From positions 1 through 49,244 of the IMG/VR virus record IMGVR_UViG_3300049929_000018: a DNA stretch of 49,244 nucleotides; one strand, written 5' to 3'. The DNA comes from a virus. Both the position numbers and the translations under genes were made by a program. Numbering within the stretch: position 1 is the stretch's first letter; each line of letters starts with the position of its first letter. Of the stretch, positions 28,201-37,255 are shown piece by piece. The notes under the pieces were generated by a model. It did no database searches. It was given only the letters and a program-made list of their open reading frames with translations, and had not been told where the DNA came from.

Positions 28201-31134
28201 GTGAAAATCCGGGAACCGTTTTGTCTTGATCCCCTTCGCGCTTATTTCGTCTACCAGGTGCTGCTTGTAGTCCGCCTTCTCTCCCCTGGCGCTTTGTTCG
28301 GCCAGGTCGTTGGCATTGAGGATTTCTTCGCCATTGAGCGCACGGCGGATTAGGGCGCTGGCATGGTCGGCAGGATGCGTAGCCGGATCTTCCATATGAG
28401 TCTGGTCAAGAAAGTGATCCTCATACATGCGCGTCGCAATGTCGCCTAGATCCTGCCCGCCTTCCCGAAAAATCGTGCCGTGCCCCTTCGGTTGCCCGGT
28501 TATCCCTTGCCGGTACATGGGATCTATCCCGCCCCAACTACGAATCATTTGCAGCAGATCACGCGCCGGCTGTGCGCGCACGCGCGGCTCACTTGTCTTC
28601 TTTTGCTTGGGCGCCGGCTTTGGTTCTTCCTTGGGTGCCGGCGCTTCCTGTTTCACACCAGGTTCAGGTCGTGGCGATTCGCCACGCACTGCCACGGCCC
28701 CGCCTTCGCCCGCACTTTCCTGTTTCGGCCCCGCGCCTTCCTGCTTCGGCCCAGGCCCGGCTCCGTCTGTCTTGTGCGTCTCGCGCACGGTAAAGCCCTT
28801 GCCGCTCGGATGATTGGATATCTCAAATACTTGCCTGGCGGACTGCTTGTTTCCTTTCTTCAATATCCACCAGCCCGCGTCCCGCTGGTGTCCGAAGTGG
28901 ATAGGGTTGCCGTTGGTAGAGACTACGAAACCGTCAGGGTTGGTATCGAAGGCCTGATCTCGCACCGGCGCGGCATCGGGAGTGCCGTCACCCGTTTGTT
29001 TCGGTTGCGGCTGATCCGGCGCCCGTGGGTTTCGTTCGGTACGCTGCTTTTCCCTGGCAGCCCATTCCGCCTCCAGCTCGTCAATTGACGCCCTTTCTTC
29101 GGCAGCGTGCTTTTCCCGCGCCTTCGCCTCAAACATGCCCGCGTGTTCGCCTTCCTCTTTACTGAACCCACGGAACGGCCGATCGCCTTTTCCGGATGCG
29201 GATACGCTGGCCAGGTCGGATTTTTCGCCCACGCTGTAGATCTTGCTTTCCAGCTTGAAGATGGAATCGCCTAGTTTCGCGTGCTGAGACTCGTAGCTAT
29301 CCAGTTTCTTTTGCTGCTTGGCGTCCAGCGTCCCGCCCGTTTCGCGCGTGCGCTTGAGTGTTTTGAATTCATTGCCATTCGCCACGGCTTCGCGTTGCTG
29401 GCGTAGCCCCTGCAATTGGTCAATCAATACCGTTTTCTGCTTGGCCGCCTTGCCCGCTACGACCTCTTTCTGGCGCAACGTGGCTTGGGCGCCCTTGTCC
29501 CCGCCCGCCGCCTTCTCGCGTAGCGTTGTCAGGTCCGCCGCCTCTTGGTCTTGCGCCATGCGCGCGCCCTGGTCCTCATAGATGGAACGGGACTCCATGC
29601 GATCGCCTGGCACGTTCGGCTTGGACGCCGGACTTGTCTGCCCTTCGCCGCCTTCAAATGTGGTTTGGAGTGTGCCCTGACCCGCCCGCGTGTCATCGGC
29701 CGCCTTCGCCTCCATCGCCCTGGCCAGCAATCGCCGCTGATTGTTCGGCCCGTGCTGTGCCAATTCATCCGGAGGCACGCCCATGTAATGATGTACAAGT
29801 GCCACTTGTTCCGGATCAAGCTGCGCTTTCAATGTGCGCGCGGCTTCGGCATCGTCCGGACTCAAGGACTTGCGGCCCATTGCGTTGGCTTGCGAGTCCG
29901 GATTGAGGCCCGCCCGAATGTAGGCCGATCGAACCGAATCCCCCCCGGCTTGCCTGGAAACCGCCAGATCTTCCGGCTTGGTAAATACCGTGCCAGTCTT
30001 GTCGGTTGCCGGTACTGGCGCCTCACCCAACGGATGAAGCTCTTGCCCGGCATGGTCGGCTACCACGGAGTCGCGCCGAATTACCGGATCTTGCCCGCCC
30101 TTGAATGTGTCTGTTGTGGACTTGCGCGCGGCATTGCGCGTGGCGATATCCTGTTCCGGCACCAGCATCTTAAAAATCTGTTCGGCCGTAGTAGCGCCAG
30201 ATCCCGGCCGCATGTTGCCGGAAATGTCATGCACATCGTTATAGCCACCCGTGTCGCGTGTCGTCCGGACAGCCGGCGCGCGTTGCCCCAGGACCGCAGC
30301 CAAAACGCCGCCCAGCCCGCCCGCAGTGCCCAGCCGGGTAGGATCAAGAATGTCTTGCGCGTGACTGCCCTGGCCAGCGTCCCGCAGCACCTGGTTTTCT
30401 TGCATCGTGGCCGGCACGTCCATTGCCACGTTCGCCCCGGCGCCCTGTACCGTTCTTGGCAGGAGTTTTCCGGCCGCAGCAAGCGGAAAGGCAAAGCCCG
30501 CCACGTTGGTCGGGTAACTGGAGAGTGCCGCTTTTTCGGCCACATCTTTGGGCACGCCGCCCGCCTGCAATTGGTTCGACGTGGAAAATCCTTGTGTCGC
30601 CGCCATGTTTGCCGCTGAAGGGACTTGTGCCGCGAACTTGGCCAGGGCGTTTTGAATGATTGTGTGGCCAGCCTCGACAACCTTCTTGCCAGGTCCGCCC
30701 ATCACCATATCCGGCACCATGCCCGTGAGTGCGCCGGCAACATTTCCCGCCATACCAGGCCCGGTCAATTCTTCGGTAGCCGGCTTGATTGCATTGTCTT
30801 GGGCGATTTGCTCCCAGGGTGTTACAAACTTGGATTTTTGGTAATCCAGCACATCGGAATCAGGATTGCCGGTATAGGCATTCTTGAGCGCCTGAATACC
30901 CATCGCCGGCAGCGCCGTGGTAAGTACCCCGGCTTTTTGCGCCATGCTTGCCAGCGTGCTTTTCAGGTTTCGCGTGAAACCTTCGGACAGTCCTACCTGG
31001 CTTTTGCCAGCAATAGGCGATTGCCCAACTACGTCCCACTCTCCACCCCCGGCAGCAGGGGCAGGACCAGGGACAGGGCGCAAAGGCGCCCGTGCCATCG
31101 GTTGCTGATCAACTACGTCCCATTCGCCGGCCAT
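25258..31134 (-). CDS. Giant internal virion/ejection protein, 1958 aa
   Basis: Starts with two GEWDVV motifs (residues ~3-8 and ~31-36), seen in large phage internal proteins. It continues through alanine-rich, lysine/glutamate coiled-coil and proline-rich linkers, a middle domain near RSWGGIDPMYRQGI (about 900) and a low-complexity AEAKANADKE stretch (about 1110-1170). The C-terminal ~700 residues are helical (YFPREYVAEKIVKHG, MVISPLLIAAAYAIGEG). No lysozyme or transglycosylase motif was confirmed. Fits the giant polyvalent or ejection proteins of large podoviruses, packaged inside the head and injected with DNA. Contains an embedded gene at 27813-27980. Confidence 0.8.
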   Translation of the reverse strand: MAGEWDVVDQQPMARAPLRPVPGPAPAAGGGEWDVVGQSPIAGKSQVGLSEGFTRNLKSTLASMAQKAGVLTTALPAMGIQALKNAYTGNPDSDVLDYQKSKFVTPWEQIAQDNAIKPATEELTGPGMAGNVAGALTGMVPDMVMGGPGKKVVEAGHTIIQNALAKFAAQVPSAANMAATQGFSTSNQLQAGGVPKDVAEKAALSSYPTNVAGFAFPLAAAGKLLPRTVQGAGANVAMDVPATMQENQVLRDAGQGSHAQDILDPTRLGTAGGLGGVLAAVLGQRAPAVRTTRDTGGYNDVHDISGNMRPGSGATTAEQIFKMLVPEQDIATRNAARKSTTDTFKGGQDPVIRRDSVVADHAGQELHPLGEAPVPATDKTGTVFTKPEDLAVSRQAGGDSVRSAYIRAGLNPDSQANAMGRKSLSPDDAEAARTLKAQLDPEQVALVHHYMGVPPDELAQHGPNNQRRLLARAMEAKAADDTRAGQGTLQTTFEGGEGQTSPASKPNVPGDRMESRSIYEDQGARMAQDQEAADLTTLREKAAGGDKGAQATLRQKEVVAGKAAKQKTVLIDQLQGLRQQREAVANGNEFKTLKRTRETGGTLDAKQQKKLDSYESQHAKLGDSIFKLESKIYSVGEKSDLASVSASGKGDRPFRGFSKEEGEHAGMFEAKAREKHAAEERASIDELEAEWAAREKQRTERNPRAPDQPQPKQTGDGTPDAAPVRDQAFDTNPDGFVVSTNGNPIHFGHQRDAGWWILKKGNKQSARQVFEISNHPSGKGFTVRETHKTDGAGPGPKQEGAGPKQESAGEGGAVAVRGESPRPEPGVKQEAPAPKEEPKPAPKQKKTSEPRVRAQPARDLLQMIRSWGGIDPMYRQGITGQPKGHGTIFREGGQDLGDIATRMYEDHFLDQTHMEDPATHPADHASALIRRALNGEEILNANDLAEQSARGEKADYKQHLVDEISAKGIKTKRFPDFHTVEELQAAIADHNAKVEARIDALDVELAAALKEAEAVIGDRVSDVIKPHDGVKDLEAHYRDNIAALKRAIEDEHAYNEDTATRQVDAREEGGSDRPDGAQDGAQGAERRPGEEDGRPEFGLKEQSEGELKAKADAEAKANADKESAQRKAEADVKKEAAKKETAEREARVLAEREAAKKAEVDAAAKEFELGQDPPKPVETKVSKDEAAGQGDLLSGDGKSDAGRLYANPFHKALAWGFGDSKAWAASLSEFVKSIKELGKATSSNPLVSFVRAVFDSSSADARAAVRNAGNSKTAQFVIDQFHNEAGSGRATGEVYSEAVNAKVNSRLVELHSLLGDQVHNDGAMQQLANLVRSGAARAGTKMGDAAIAIRKMLDGELNYLRSAGVELGEVKAGYFPREYVAEKIVKHGQRFIDAATQAYVETGMTRANAMLAAKELHDSLVYGEHGNIFKSQGGSGQAPFLKGRTFGKAVDNPSHPLNEFLNHSTAEVLTQYFQRSAKRAEIARRFGDNFSHWRDHKDAKGKKQDGLLTRIENEGGQGALTKLQEYVSLAAGIRAYGIGPGGMRTASIMRTWGALSFLEKATLSSLTEFIVPAMRSGNVLDAGRALVHILNDLTLKTKDAKMRRAIAEDLGLIAGHIDSTLSAARFAGGEPVGKIESKVLDKFFKRTGLTQWTDATRVGATDVARVFIRRLAKENGGKLNARHLADLGVPADKVAAFNAFVNSKNDGMPGLGDMNGDMGNLYRVAVRKFVSQSVMNPSATTKPSWMSHPIGAIVGQLQSFNYAFYENVIKRNVRLAKESATGEGYTGLERAKMVMPMVISPLLIAAAYAIGEGRDALLGDPNRRKVETDKEKLLKAASRGMPIAPLDPLINYISSAKYQRGAAQSFAGPVAGVAATGLDAARDAVLNNSPKSNTQERAAAKAVWDIFIEPAVNLALYSTPVAPVSAAITQAAGSGHVREKLFVTPLAGPKKQPETSLR
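27813..27980 (-). CDS. Embedded out-of-frame gene inside the 1958-codon gene, 55 aa
   Basis: An ATG at 27980 in the +1 frame of the host gene has GAGGA five bases upstream. It encodes a hydrophilic helical protein (MPTTKTPLLDKLTPEKRAEV, then LKDDLAKKMAGQ). In this stretch the host frame has unusual third positions (19 of 56 G/C by hand count, versus 14 of 23 in a sample elsewhere in the gene) and several AGA/CGA codons. This suggests that selection acts on the embedded frame. Dual coding is inferred; function unknown. Confidence 0.5.
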   Translation of the reverse strand: MPTTKTPLLDKLTPEKRAEVIDLMAHKMALKGLKDDLAKKMAGQNSDSKNNPKES

Positions 31135-32418
31135 CTATTGCACCTGTACGGCTTGGCCGTTCTGCAAGGTCCAGGATTGGCCGTTCCCGAAGTGGGTTAC
31201 ATGATTCTCTTTTAATTGCGCCCGCGCCTCTTGCGGCAGTCCCGCTTTGGGCGCCGTGGTCCCGGTCGCAGCCGTGGTGCGCGCCCCGCCCCGTGGCACA
31301 AACTTGGCTGAAGAAAAGTACCCGGAATCATCCTTGAACCCTTCCGGAGCAGCTTCCTTCACCGCTTGCTCCATTGCCCCGAACGGATTGCGATGGTGTT
31401 CAGAGTTCGGATCTAGGGCGATATCGGCCGCCCGATTCATGAGGCCCGCGCGCGTAGGTCCATCGATGCTATCCAGGTTCGTCCCGGCCAGCGCCTCCAA
31501 TTGGCTTTGCATGGATTTCACTTCCAGGTTGGATAGCAGTTTCAGGCTCCCGCCACCACTTCCGCCCGCCCCGCCTTTAGGTGCGAACACTTTGGGCACA
31601 GGGACTTGTCTTGTACCCGCCGTGTCGCTCACTTGCCCCAGGAATTTAGGCGTCGGCACACCGCCCACGTCCACCGTGACAGCAGGCCCGAAGAAACCTT
31701 TTCCTAAATTCTTAGTCTCGGCATTCGTCTTCTCGGTACGCGAGTAACTTTCCCCGGCTTGCGCCTTGTTCTTCTTAATCGTGGACTCACCTACAGGCGT
31801 AGTAGTAAAGCTCCCTTTTTCATACTTGCCGTACTGCGTACCGTCCGCCACGCCATAGCGATCATTGCCCTTGAAGCCACCCACGGCACTGCCAAAGTCG
31901 TCGCCTGACAGCGTCCCGGCTATCACGCGGTTGTAGTCCCTTGTCTGATCCCGCGCCTGCAATGCGCCCATAAGCTGTTCAGGGTTTCCCTTTGGGTGTG
32001 CCTGGAATATGGCCGCAGCGATGCTGCCAGGGATAGACGCCGCTTGATGCTCTGGCGTGATATCGCCGTATTCAGGTATCGGGCCTTCCGGCATCTCTCC
32101 GCGTTGCAGTGCGGCCGCGCGCCGGAAAACGTTTCTTGGCAGGCCCGCCACATTTGCGCCAAAATCTTCGCCGGCATCCGGACCCGTAGCGGCATTTTCC
32201 TGGAGTTGCCCCGCCGTCTTCGCATTGGCCAGCCCCATGTTCGCCTGGTGCAGTTGGGCATTGGCGGCATCTTCCGCATTTTGCTGTTCCGTCCGCATCC
32301 GACCATAGCGCCCATAATTGCGCGCATGACCCAGGCTAAACATGGCATTGGTAATGCTTTGGATACCGGAACCGATATCTGTAGCCGGGCCGTAGGGATT
32401 CGGTAGGTTTGAAGGCAT
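31135..32418 (-). CDS. Internal virion/ejection protein, 427 aa
   Basis: Hydrophilic, Gln/Ala-rich N-terminus (EQQNAEDAANAQLHQANMGLANAKTAGQ), glycine-rich central linker (PKGGAGGSGGGS), helical C-terminus. GGGG precedes the ATG. Place between the tail genes and the giant protein matches P22/T7-type ejection proteins. Confidence 0.65.
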   Translation of the reverse strand: MPSNLPNPYGPATDIGSGIQSITNAMFSLGHARNYGRYGRMRTEQQNAEDAANAQLHQANMGLANAKTAGQLQENAATGPDAGEDFGANVAGLPRNVFRRAAALQRGEMPEGPIPEYGDITPEHQAASIPGSIAAAIFQAHPKGNPEQLMGALQARDQTRDYNRVIAGTLSGDDFGSAVGGFKGNDRYGVADGTQYGKYEKGSFTTTPVGESTIKKNKAQAGESYSRTEKTNAETKNLGKGFFGPAVTVDVGGVPTPKFLGQVSDTAGTRQVPVPKVFAPKGGAGGSGGGSLKLLSNLEVKSMQSQLEALAGTNLDSIDGPTRAGLMNRAADIALDPNSEHHRNPFGAMEQAVKEAAPEGFKDDSGYFSSAKFVPRGGARTTAATGTTAPKAGLPQEARAQLKENHVTHFGNGQSWTLQNGQAVQVQ

Positions 32419-33095
32419 TAAAGTGTCCCCGTCAAGAATGAAGCGCCGTTGCCTGGTATGACCGGCTTGGGCACTTTCGTCATCAAGCCGTAGCCCACGC
32501 CGGCATCAGCAATACCGCCCACGCCTTGCAGGATCGCCGCCATGTTTGCACCTGGCACACCAGCGCCAGAGGCGCCTTGCAATTCCTGGCCCAATATTCC
32601 GGTAGATCTCCCCGACTGGTTATTAAGTGCGCCCATTTGTTCTCCCAGGCGATTCATGCCCAGGGTATTGTTCAGCCCCACGCGACTGTAAGAGGACACA
32701 TTGGCCAGATCCTTGGCGTAGCCTTTTCCCGTGGACAGCGCCCCGGCGAGTTGGCGCGACAGCGAATCAGTCACTTCCTTGGGCGCCCCCGGATTCTGTG
32801 CCACGTATTCCGTACTGGTATCTTTTGCTGGTGGCGTCAGGTATTGCTGAATCTGATCCGCCATCGTCTTTTGCTGCAAGTCTTGCGCCGGCCGCTCATA
32901 CTTCGGCACATTGGCCGCCATCGTCGCGTCCTTTTGCTGAGTGATTTGCCGTTGCCTGACGCGCTCGGCCTCCGTCGCCTGATTCTGTTTTTTCTTGATT
33001 GCTGCTTGGCTGACCATCGTGGCGGCCGTGCCGCCCACGGAGGCGGCAGCAGAAGCGACGGCAGCGGCTATTAGCCAGGGTGAAATTGCGGGCAT
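32418..33095 (-). CDS. Internal virion/ejection protein with hydrophobic N-terminus, 225 aa
   Basis: Begins with a small-residue hydrophobic segment (SPWLIAAAVASAAASVGGTAA), then a charged helix (KKKQNQATEAERVRQRQITQQK) and a glycine/leucine end, as in podovirus core proteins that insert into the envelope during ejection. AGGAGAAAG before the ATG. Confidence 0.65.
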   Translation of the reverse strand: MPAISPWLIAAAVASAAASVGGTAATMVSQAAIKKKQNQATEAERVRQRQITQQKDATMAANVPKYERPAQDLQQKTMADQIQQYLTPPAKDTSTEYVAQNPGAPKEVTDSLSRQLAGALSTGKGYAKDLANVSSYSRVGLNNTLGMNRLGEQMGALNNQSGRSTGILGQELQGASGAGVPGANMAAILQGVGGIADAGVGYGLMTKVPKPVIPGNGASFLTGTL

Positions 33096-33436
33096 TATCT
33101 TTCTCCTATCACTAAATTAACCACGGCATCCATATCCGGCGCATCAATCAAAGCATCGTCAATCTTGTCCTCGTCTGTCTCATGGGTTGCGTGAATGCAG
33201 TACCAGACCACAGGGCGCATAAGCGCAGTAATTCGATGATGCTGGCCAGCCTTGATAGTGACCACGGCCGGCGCGCAATACCGTTCCTGCCCGCCATCGA
33301 TCTCCACAATTACCGCCCCTTGCGCCAGGAGGCTAAGATGGGTGAACTTGTGCTTGTGCGAGACGATGACTTCGCCGGCATCCAAGTGCATTTCCTTGGC
33401 ATAAACGCCATCGCTAAAATGATGGAAAATCTTCAT
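33095..33436 (-). CDS. Small cupin-like protein in the virion cluster, 113 aa
   Basis: Beta-barrel pattern: VIVSHKHKFTHLSLLAQGAVIVEIDG, then VTIKAGQHHRITAL and VVWYCIHATHE. Histidine pairs are placed as in metal-binding cupins. Cupin-fold small proteins occur in podovirus structural clusters; role not established. Confidence 0.7.
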   Translation of the reverse strand: MKIFHHFSDGVYAKEMHLDAGEVIVSHKHKFTHLSLLAQGAVIVEIDGGQERYCAPAVVTIKAGQHHRITALMRPVVWYCIHATHETDEDKIDDALIDAPDMDAVVNLVIGER

Positions 33437-33439
33437 CCA

Positions 33440-34114
33440 TCACCCCCCCACGTTATTCTTTACTGAGCCACTATTCGGCCCGTAGTAGAGCTGATTGCCA
33501 CCGTAAGCATTCAGGTTCCCGTACATATTCGCTTGGGCATAATTGGCGCCCGTTGCGGCATACTTGGAAAAGAGATCCGCAATCGGGGAGTAAGCTGGCG
33601 GCTTCGATAACGCAGCCATGCGCGCGCCCGTCTGCGTAGCGAGTGAGTCGGCATCAGTGCCGGCATTCGACATGCCGATCAGGTCCGAACGATTGTTCTC
33701 AATCGTACTTCTTTGCGTATTGGCAAAATCCAGCGACTTATCTCCTAGATTGGATAATTCCCGCGAGTAGTCCCGCTCCAGGTTCGCCGCTTGCCGCTGG
33801 TAGGCACTGCTTGAAGTGGAGGCGAATTGGTTGGGCAGCCCGCGCCTGGCCACGGCCGCCTGTTCTTCCAGTAGCGGTTTCTGATAGGCCATGTACGCAT
33901 CGGCCACATTTGCGAAATAGGCATCATCGAATCCCGGTTTGGCGACTACGCCAGGCGAAGCAGGAGTGCCATCAAACGCAAGATTGATATCCGCCGTGTT
34001 CTGTTTGATCTTGGCATTGCGCGCTTCCTCGTCTGCCCGGTTTTGTGCCGCGCCGCCATCGCCGCCCTTGTGGTAGCCGTGCAATCCAAACGGGTAAACT
34101 TTCAGTCCTAACAT
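33440..34114 (-). CDS. Probable internal virion protein, 224 aa
   Basis: AGGAGG before the ATG. Asn/Ala/Tyr-rich helical protein (FDDAYFANVADAYMAYQKPL, RRGLPNQFASTSSSAYQRQAANL), glycine/asparagine-rich C-terminus. Third small member of the ejection-protein cluster. Confidence 0.6.
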   Translation of the reverse strand: MLGLKVYPFGLHGYHKGGDGGAAQNRADEEARNAKIKQNTADINLAFDGTPASPGVVAKPGFDDAYFANVADAYMAYQKPLLEEQAAVARRGLPNQFASTSSSAYQRQAANLERDYSRELSNLGDKSLDFANTQRSTIENNRSDLIGMSNAGTDADSLATQTGARMAALSKPPAYSPIADLFSKYAATGANYAQANMYGNLNAYGGNQLYYGPNSGSVKNNVGG

Positions 34115-34122
34115 GCCGCCTC

Positions 34123-34560
34123 CTATAATTTGAACCTGACTGTTTCATAGACATGGGACCAACCGCACTCTTGCAGCATCTTGGCCATGCCCCGCGATGT
34201 CGATGCCTCAAAATACTTAACGCCGCAGGACCGCGCAAAGTCCGCGATCGCCGGCGAGTGCCTGGAAAAGAGTTCCTTCATATTCTGGCCAGCCATCACA
34301 ATCACGTTTAAAACACTCATATCGGGGTAATGCTTGATTTCCATTACCAGCGCCATCAGGATTTCCTTGTCGTCCTCGATGTAGGCAAGCAGTCCGCTCC
34401 CGCTCAATGACAACTCCAGCAGATTGGCTACAGTGAATTCGCCATGAACGGCTTTGTTTATCGCGTCCTGGAACAAGGGCGTCAACCGCTCCCACGCCGG
34501 GTAAATATTTTCCGGACGCGGCAGGAATACAAGGCGCGTCTCTGTCATGGTTTCCGTCAT
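34123..34560 (-). CDS. GNAT-like phage protein, 145 aa
   Basis: Layout of a compact acetyltransferase-type fold: SGLLAYIEDDKEILMALVMEI, VLNVIVMAG, then a conserved end VKYFEASTSRGMAKMLQECGW. Such proteins appear beside podovirus tail genes; whether catalytic is unknown. Overlaps the nozzle gene stop by 4 bases. Confidence 0.65.
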   Translation of the reverse strand: MTETMTETRLVFLPRPENIYPAWERLTPLFQDAINKAVHGEFTVANLLELSLSGSGLLAYIEDDKEILMALVMEIKHYPDMSVLNVIVMAGQNMKELFSRHSPAIADFARSCGVKYFEASTSRGMAKMLQECGWSHVYETVRFKL

Positions 34561-35975
34561 AGCTTCGGCTCCGCGCCATCGGTATGAATGGCGATTTGAG
34601 AGAGACTGGCAGCGCCCGCTCCCTGGTGTGTGAGGACCGGCGCGATGTGTGTGGTATGCGCCTCCACGGAAATGCCCTCTTCGGGAAAACTCACGCCGGA
34701 AAGCGTGCCCAGGTTGATGTATTCCGCCTCGTCATTCGGATTCACCAGCAGCTTGCATTCCCATTCGCCGGCACTGGCGATATCCATGCCCTTCACGGTT
34801 TTGAATGTGCCCGGCTTGCCACCCGACAGGAACGGCAGCCCGGCAGTCACCAGCGTCAGGGGATCATAGCTATCGTTATTGGCCCCGCCGAACAGGTAAA
34901 TCGTATCCCCGGCCCGGCAGTAGACGCGATCATTCAGCGCAACCATATCGGTGAAGGAAACGCCTGGCTCGTACCAGGACCAGGCCGCGATCTTCTTGGA
35001 CGGGAAAAACGTAAAGACAAAGATTTTTGATCCAAGCGCCAGCCAGAAACGCCCGTCAGCCGGCTCGACGACCGCCACGGCATCCTCCACTTGGGCATCC
35101 AGCAGCGTGCCGATCCATTCCCGGATCAGGGTATCGATGGGTGTGCCCACATCATTCACGCCGGCAGTATTCGTGCCACTCCGGGTACGCAGTGAGCGCA
35201 CGCCCGAATCAGACAAATAGAACGCGTCGACATCGCCAAAGCCGATCACTGAGCGCGGTGCGCGCGTGCCCGTTTCCGGCATTGTCTGGAATGGCGCGTT
35301 TAACGCATCATCGTCCTGCATACTCCAGATTTGAATAATCCGCCTGGAGAAGATTGCCAGGTAGTTTTGGAATACGCCCAGGCCCGTTACCACGTCGCTG
35401 CCAGATTGATGCGTACTCATATTGACGAAACCGCTACCCGCTTGCGTACTGTCAAAAACAGTCGGCGCGTCCGTCTCAGAAAACCACAAGATTGAACGCA
35501 CGGGAGAGTAGACCTTGCGCTTATGCGTTTTAACTATTGATCCATAGCCCACGGGTTTCGTGCCGCTATCGTCCCAAGCGGAAACCTCCACGGCATTGTA
35601 GTAATGCCTGACATCGCCGTTATCAAACTTGGCGATCGCATAAACGAAACCGTTGTAGAGATCCCAGGAGAGTATTTTTATCAGCGCCCGCGTCGGATCA
35701 GTCGGATGGATCAATTGCTGATACGTCACGCCGGCAGGAATTCCGCCAGGATTCGGCGCGCTACCAAAGACAACCAGCCCGGTTGAAACCTTGGACAGTC
35801 CTATCGTGCCGGCCGGCAGGGAATACGTGGCTACGAACGCCTTGCGCTTCTCAAAATCCCCGCCGCGTGACAAGTGCCCATTGATCCCGCTCCAGAGCGA
35901 TCCAGGCGGACCCACGTAGCGCGGCCTTGACCGATCTACGCCACCTGAGAAATTTTCAATGAGGACGTAGGCCAT
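34557..35975 (-). CDS. Tail nozzle/DNA-stabilisation protein (P22 gp10/T7 gp12-like)
   Basis: 472 residues, strand-rich blade repeats with many aromatic motifs (GVFQNYLAIFSRRIIQIWSM, DAFYLSDSGVRSLRT, DGRFWLALGSKIFVFTF). The N-terminal ENFSGGVDRSRPR is typical of podovirus nozzle proteins. AAGG before the ATG. Forms the distal tail tube that keeps packaged DNA in. Confidence 0.78.
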   Translation of the reverse strand: MAYVLIENFSGGVDRSRPRYVGPPGSLWSGINGHLSRGGDFEKRKAFVATYSLPAGTIGLSKVSTGLVVFGSAPNPGGIPAGVTYQQLIHPTDPTRALIKILSWDLYNGFVYAIAKFDNGDVRHYYNAVEVSAWDDSGTKPVGYGSIVKTHKRKVYSPVRSILWFSETDAPTVFDSTQAGSGFVNMSTHQSGSDVVTGLGVFQNYLAIFSRRIIQIWSMQDDDALNAPFQTMPETGTRAPRSVIGFGDVDAFYLSDSGVRSLRTRSGTNTAGVNDVGTPIDTLIREWIGTLLDAQVEDAVAVVEPADGRFWLALGSKIFVFTFFPSKKIAAWSWYEPGVSFTDMVALNDRVYCRAGDTIYLFGGANNDSYDPLTLVTAGLPFLSGGKPGTFKTVKGMDIASAGEWECKLLVNPNDEAEYINLGTLSGVSFPEEGISVEAHTTHIAPVLTHQGAGAASLSQIAIHTDGAEPKL

Positions 35976-35977
35976 AG

Positions 35978-36697
35978 CTACCTTATGTAGACCGGATGAC
36001 GCGGCCAGGCTGTATCAGGTCCGACACGGCCCTTGCCCATGACATACTTGGATTTACTGGCAAGATTGCCGCGTATGGACTCCAATCGGTTTTTTGCTGA
36101 TTCGCCCTTCACGCTGGCAGCTTCCATGCGTTTTTGACTGGCCAGGATCTCAGTTGAAACCCTCAAAATAACCAGAATGTCATCCATGTCCAGGCGGCTC
36201 GTATCGTCCAGCAATTGCTCTACTTTGCGTTGCCCCTGGAATGCGACCTCGTTGATGACATTGGCCACGCCGTTGCTGGCAGGCAGAGGCCATACCTCGA
36301 ATTGATCGCCGCCGTAGAAAGACCAGGAAAGGACAGGATCAGAGCGCATATCCGCGTCCGGGTTGGTCATGCTGTATTGCGGATAGCCCACGCCATAATC
36401 CAGGGGAATCCAGCCATTGCCCCACTTGATCCAGGCGCACTCGATCTTCAGGGGATTCAGCGCATCCGGCCAGTTGTAGTAACGTGACCCGGCCTGCAAT
36501 AACTTCCTGGAGTCAGGCGACTCGCGCCGGACCGCCAGATGCTGCCAGTCGAAGTCTTCCGCCAGAGTCGTGTAATGACGCCGCACCAATTGCTTGATGT
36601 TTTCCAAGTGATCCAGGTTGCGGCTGGTATTGGTGGACAACCCGCATTCAGCGCGGATTGCCTGCACCACTTCTTGAAATGTTGAGCGCAGCGCCAC
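35978..36697 (-). CDS. Tail tube/head-tail adaptor (P22 gp4/T7 gp11-like)
   Basis: 239 residues from GTG 36697, which follows the previous stop with AAGG upstream; a longer frame to 36754 overlaps the neighbour. Helical N-terminus (FQEVVQAIRAECG, NIKQLVRRHYTTLAEDFDWQHLAV), central strands (LSWSFYGGDQFEVWPLPA). Order capsid, this, nozzle fits the tail-tube A protein. Confidence 0.72.
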   Translation of the reverse strand: MALRSTFQEVVQAIRAECGLSTNTSRNLDHLENIKQLVRRHYTTLAEDFDWQHLAVRRESPDSRKLLQAGSRYYNWPDALNPLKIECAWIKWGNGWIPLDYGVGYPQYSMTNPDADMRSDPVLSWSFYGGDQFEVWPLPASNGVANVINEVAFQGQRKVEQLLDDTSRLDMDDILVILRVSTEILASQKRMEAASVKGESAKNRLESIRGNLASKSKYVMGKGRVGPDTAWPRHPVYIR

Positions 36698-36701
36698 GGC
36701 C

Positions 36702-37178
36702 TTACACCTTTTCCGCAGCCAAATCTGACCGCACTTTTGCTTCGGCCGCATCACGGGCCCGTGAAAATCGGGCAGACTCCGCTTGGGATTTCAATTGCAT
36801 TTCCTGGCGCGCGTTTTCCTGTCCGACTTCCCGCGCCTCGTTCCATTCGGTAAAGCCGTCCAGCTTGACGCCGAACACACCCTCAACCAGTTTCACCCCA
36901 GGGCGCGGATCGATATCCTTTGAATACTTCACTGCCAGGCCATAGAGTTCCTCAATTTCGTTGACATCTTTCGTGCCCACTTCCCGCACGTTGACTACAC
37001 CGGATTCGCCATGTATTGCACGTATCACCCGGATCTCGCCATTTGTAATGCCGCATCGCTCTTGGGTGTGCATGATGTCGCCACCCAATCGGATCTCGCA
37101 GTCATAAAGCTGAACAGTCGTAAACCCCGCATCGACTACCGGAGTATGGTCATTCAGTAGTGCCGCTTTTTTGGTCAT
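36702..37178 (-). CDS. Head-completion-type hypothetical protein, 158 aa
   Basis: The N-terminal half is beta-rich (TTVQLYDCEIRLGGDIMHTQE, GEIRVIRAIHGESG). The C-terminal half is charged helix (EWNEAREVGQENARQEMQLK). Lies between capsid and tail-tube genes. No family named with confidence. Confidence 0.6.
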   Translation of the reverse strand: MTKKAALLNDHTPVVDAGFTTVQLYDCEIRLGGDIMHTQERCGITNGEIRVIRAIHGESGVVNVREVGTKDVNEIEELYGLAVKYSKDIDPRPGVKLVEGVFGVKLDGFTEWNEAREVGQENARQEMQLKSQAESARFSRARDAAEAKVRSDLAAEKV

Positions 37179-37197
37179 TTGTCGCTCCTTGCCGTTT

Positions 37198-37241
37198 AAA
37201 AAACCTTGGGACGGGCAGCGCCTGTTACAGCAGGCACCGCC
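37198..37241 (-). terminator. Terminator-like hairpin after the capsid gene
   Basis: On the minus strand a ~14-bp stem with wobbles (arms 37231-37241 and 37214-37224, extendable by GAC/GTC) and a 6-base loop is followed, after a few bases, by TTTTTT (37203-37198). A partial terminator just downstream of a major capsid gene would limit read-through, as in T7. Confidence 0.5.
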
Positions 37242-37255
37242 GTCTTTGTTACTCT

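Noticed and set aside
28923-29171. 82-codon Arg-rich frame inside the giant virion gene
   Set aside because: Unlike the frame at 27813-27980, it has no Shine-Dalgarno site and its basic composition is the usual shadow of the host frame.
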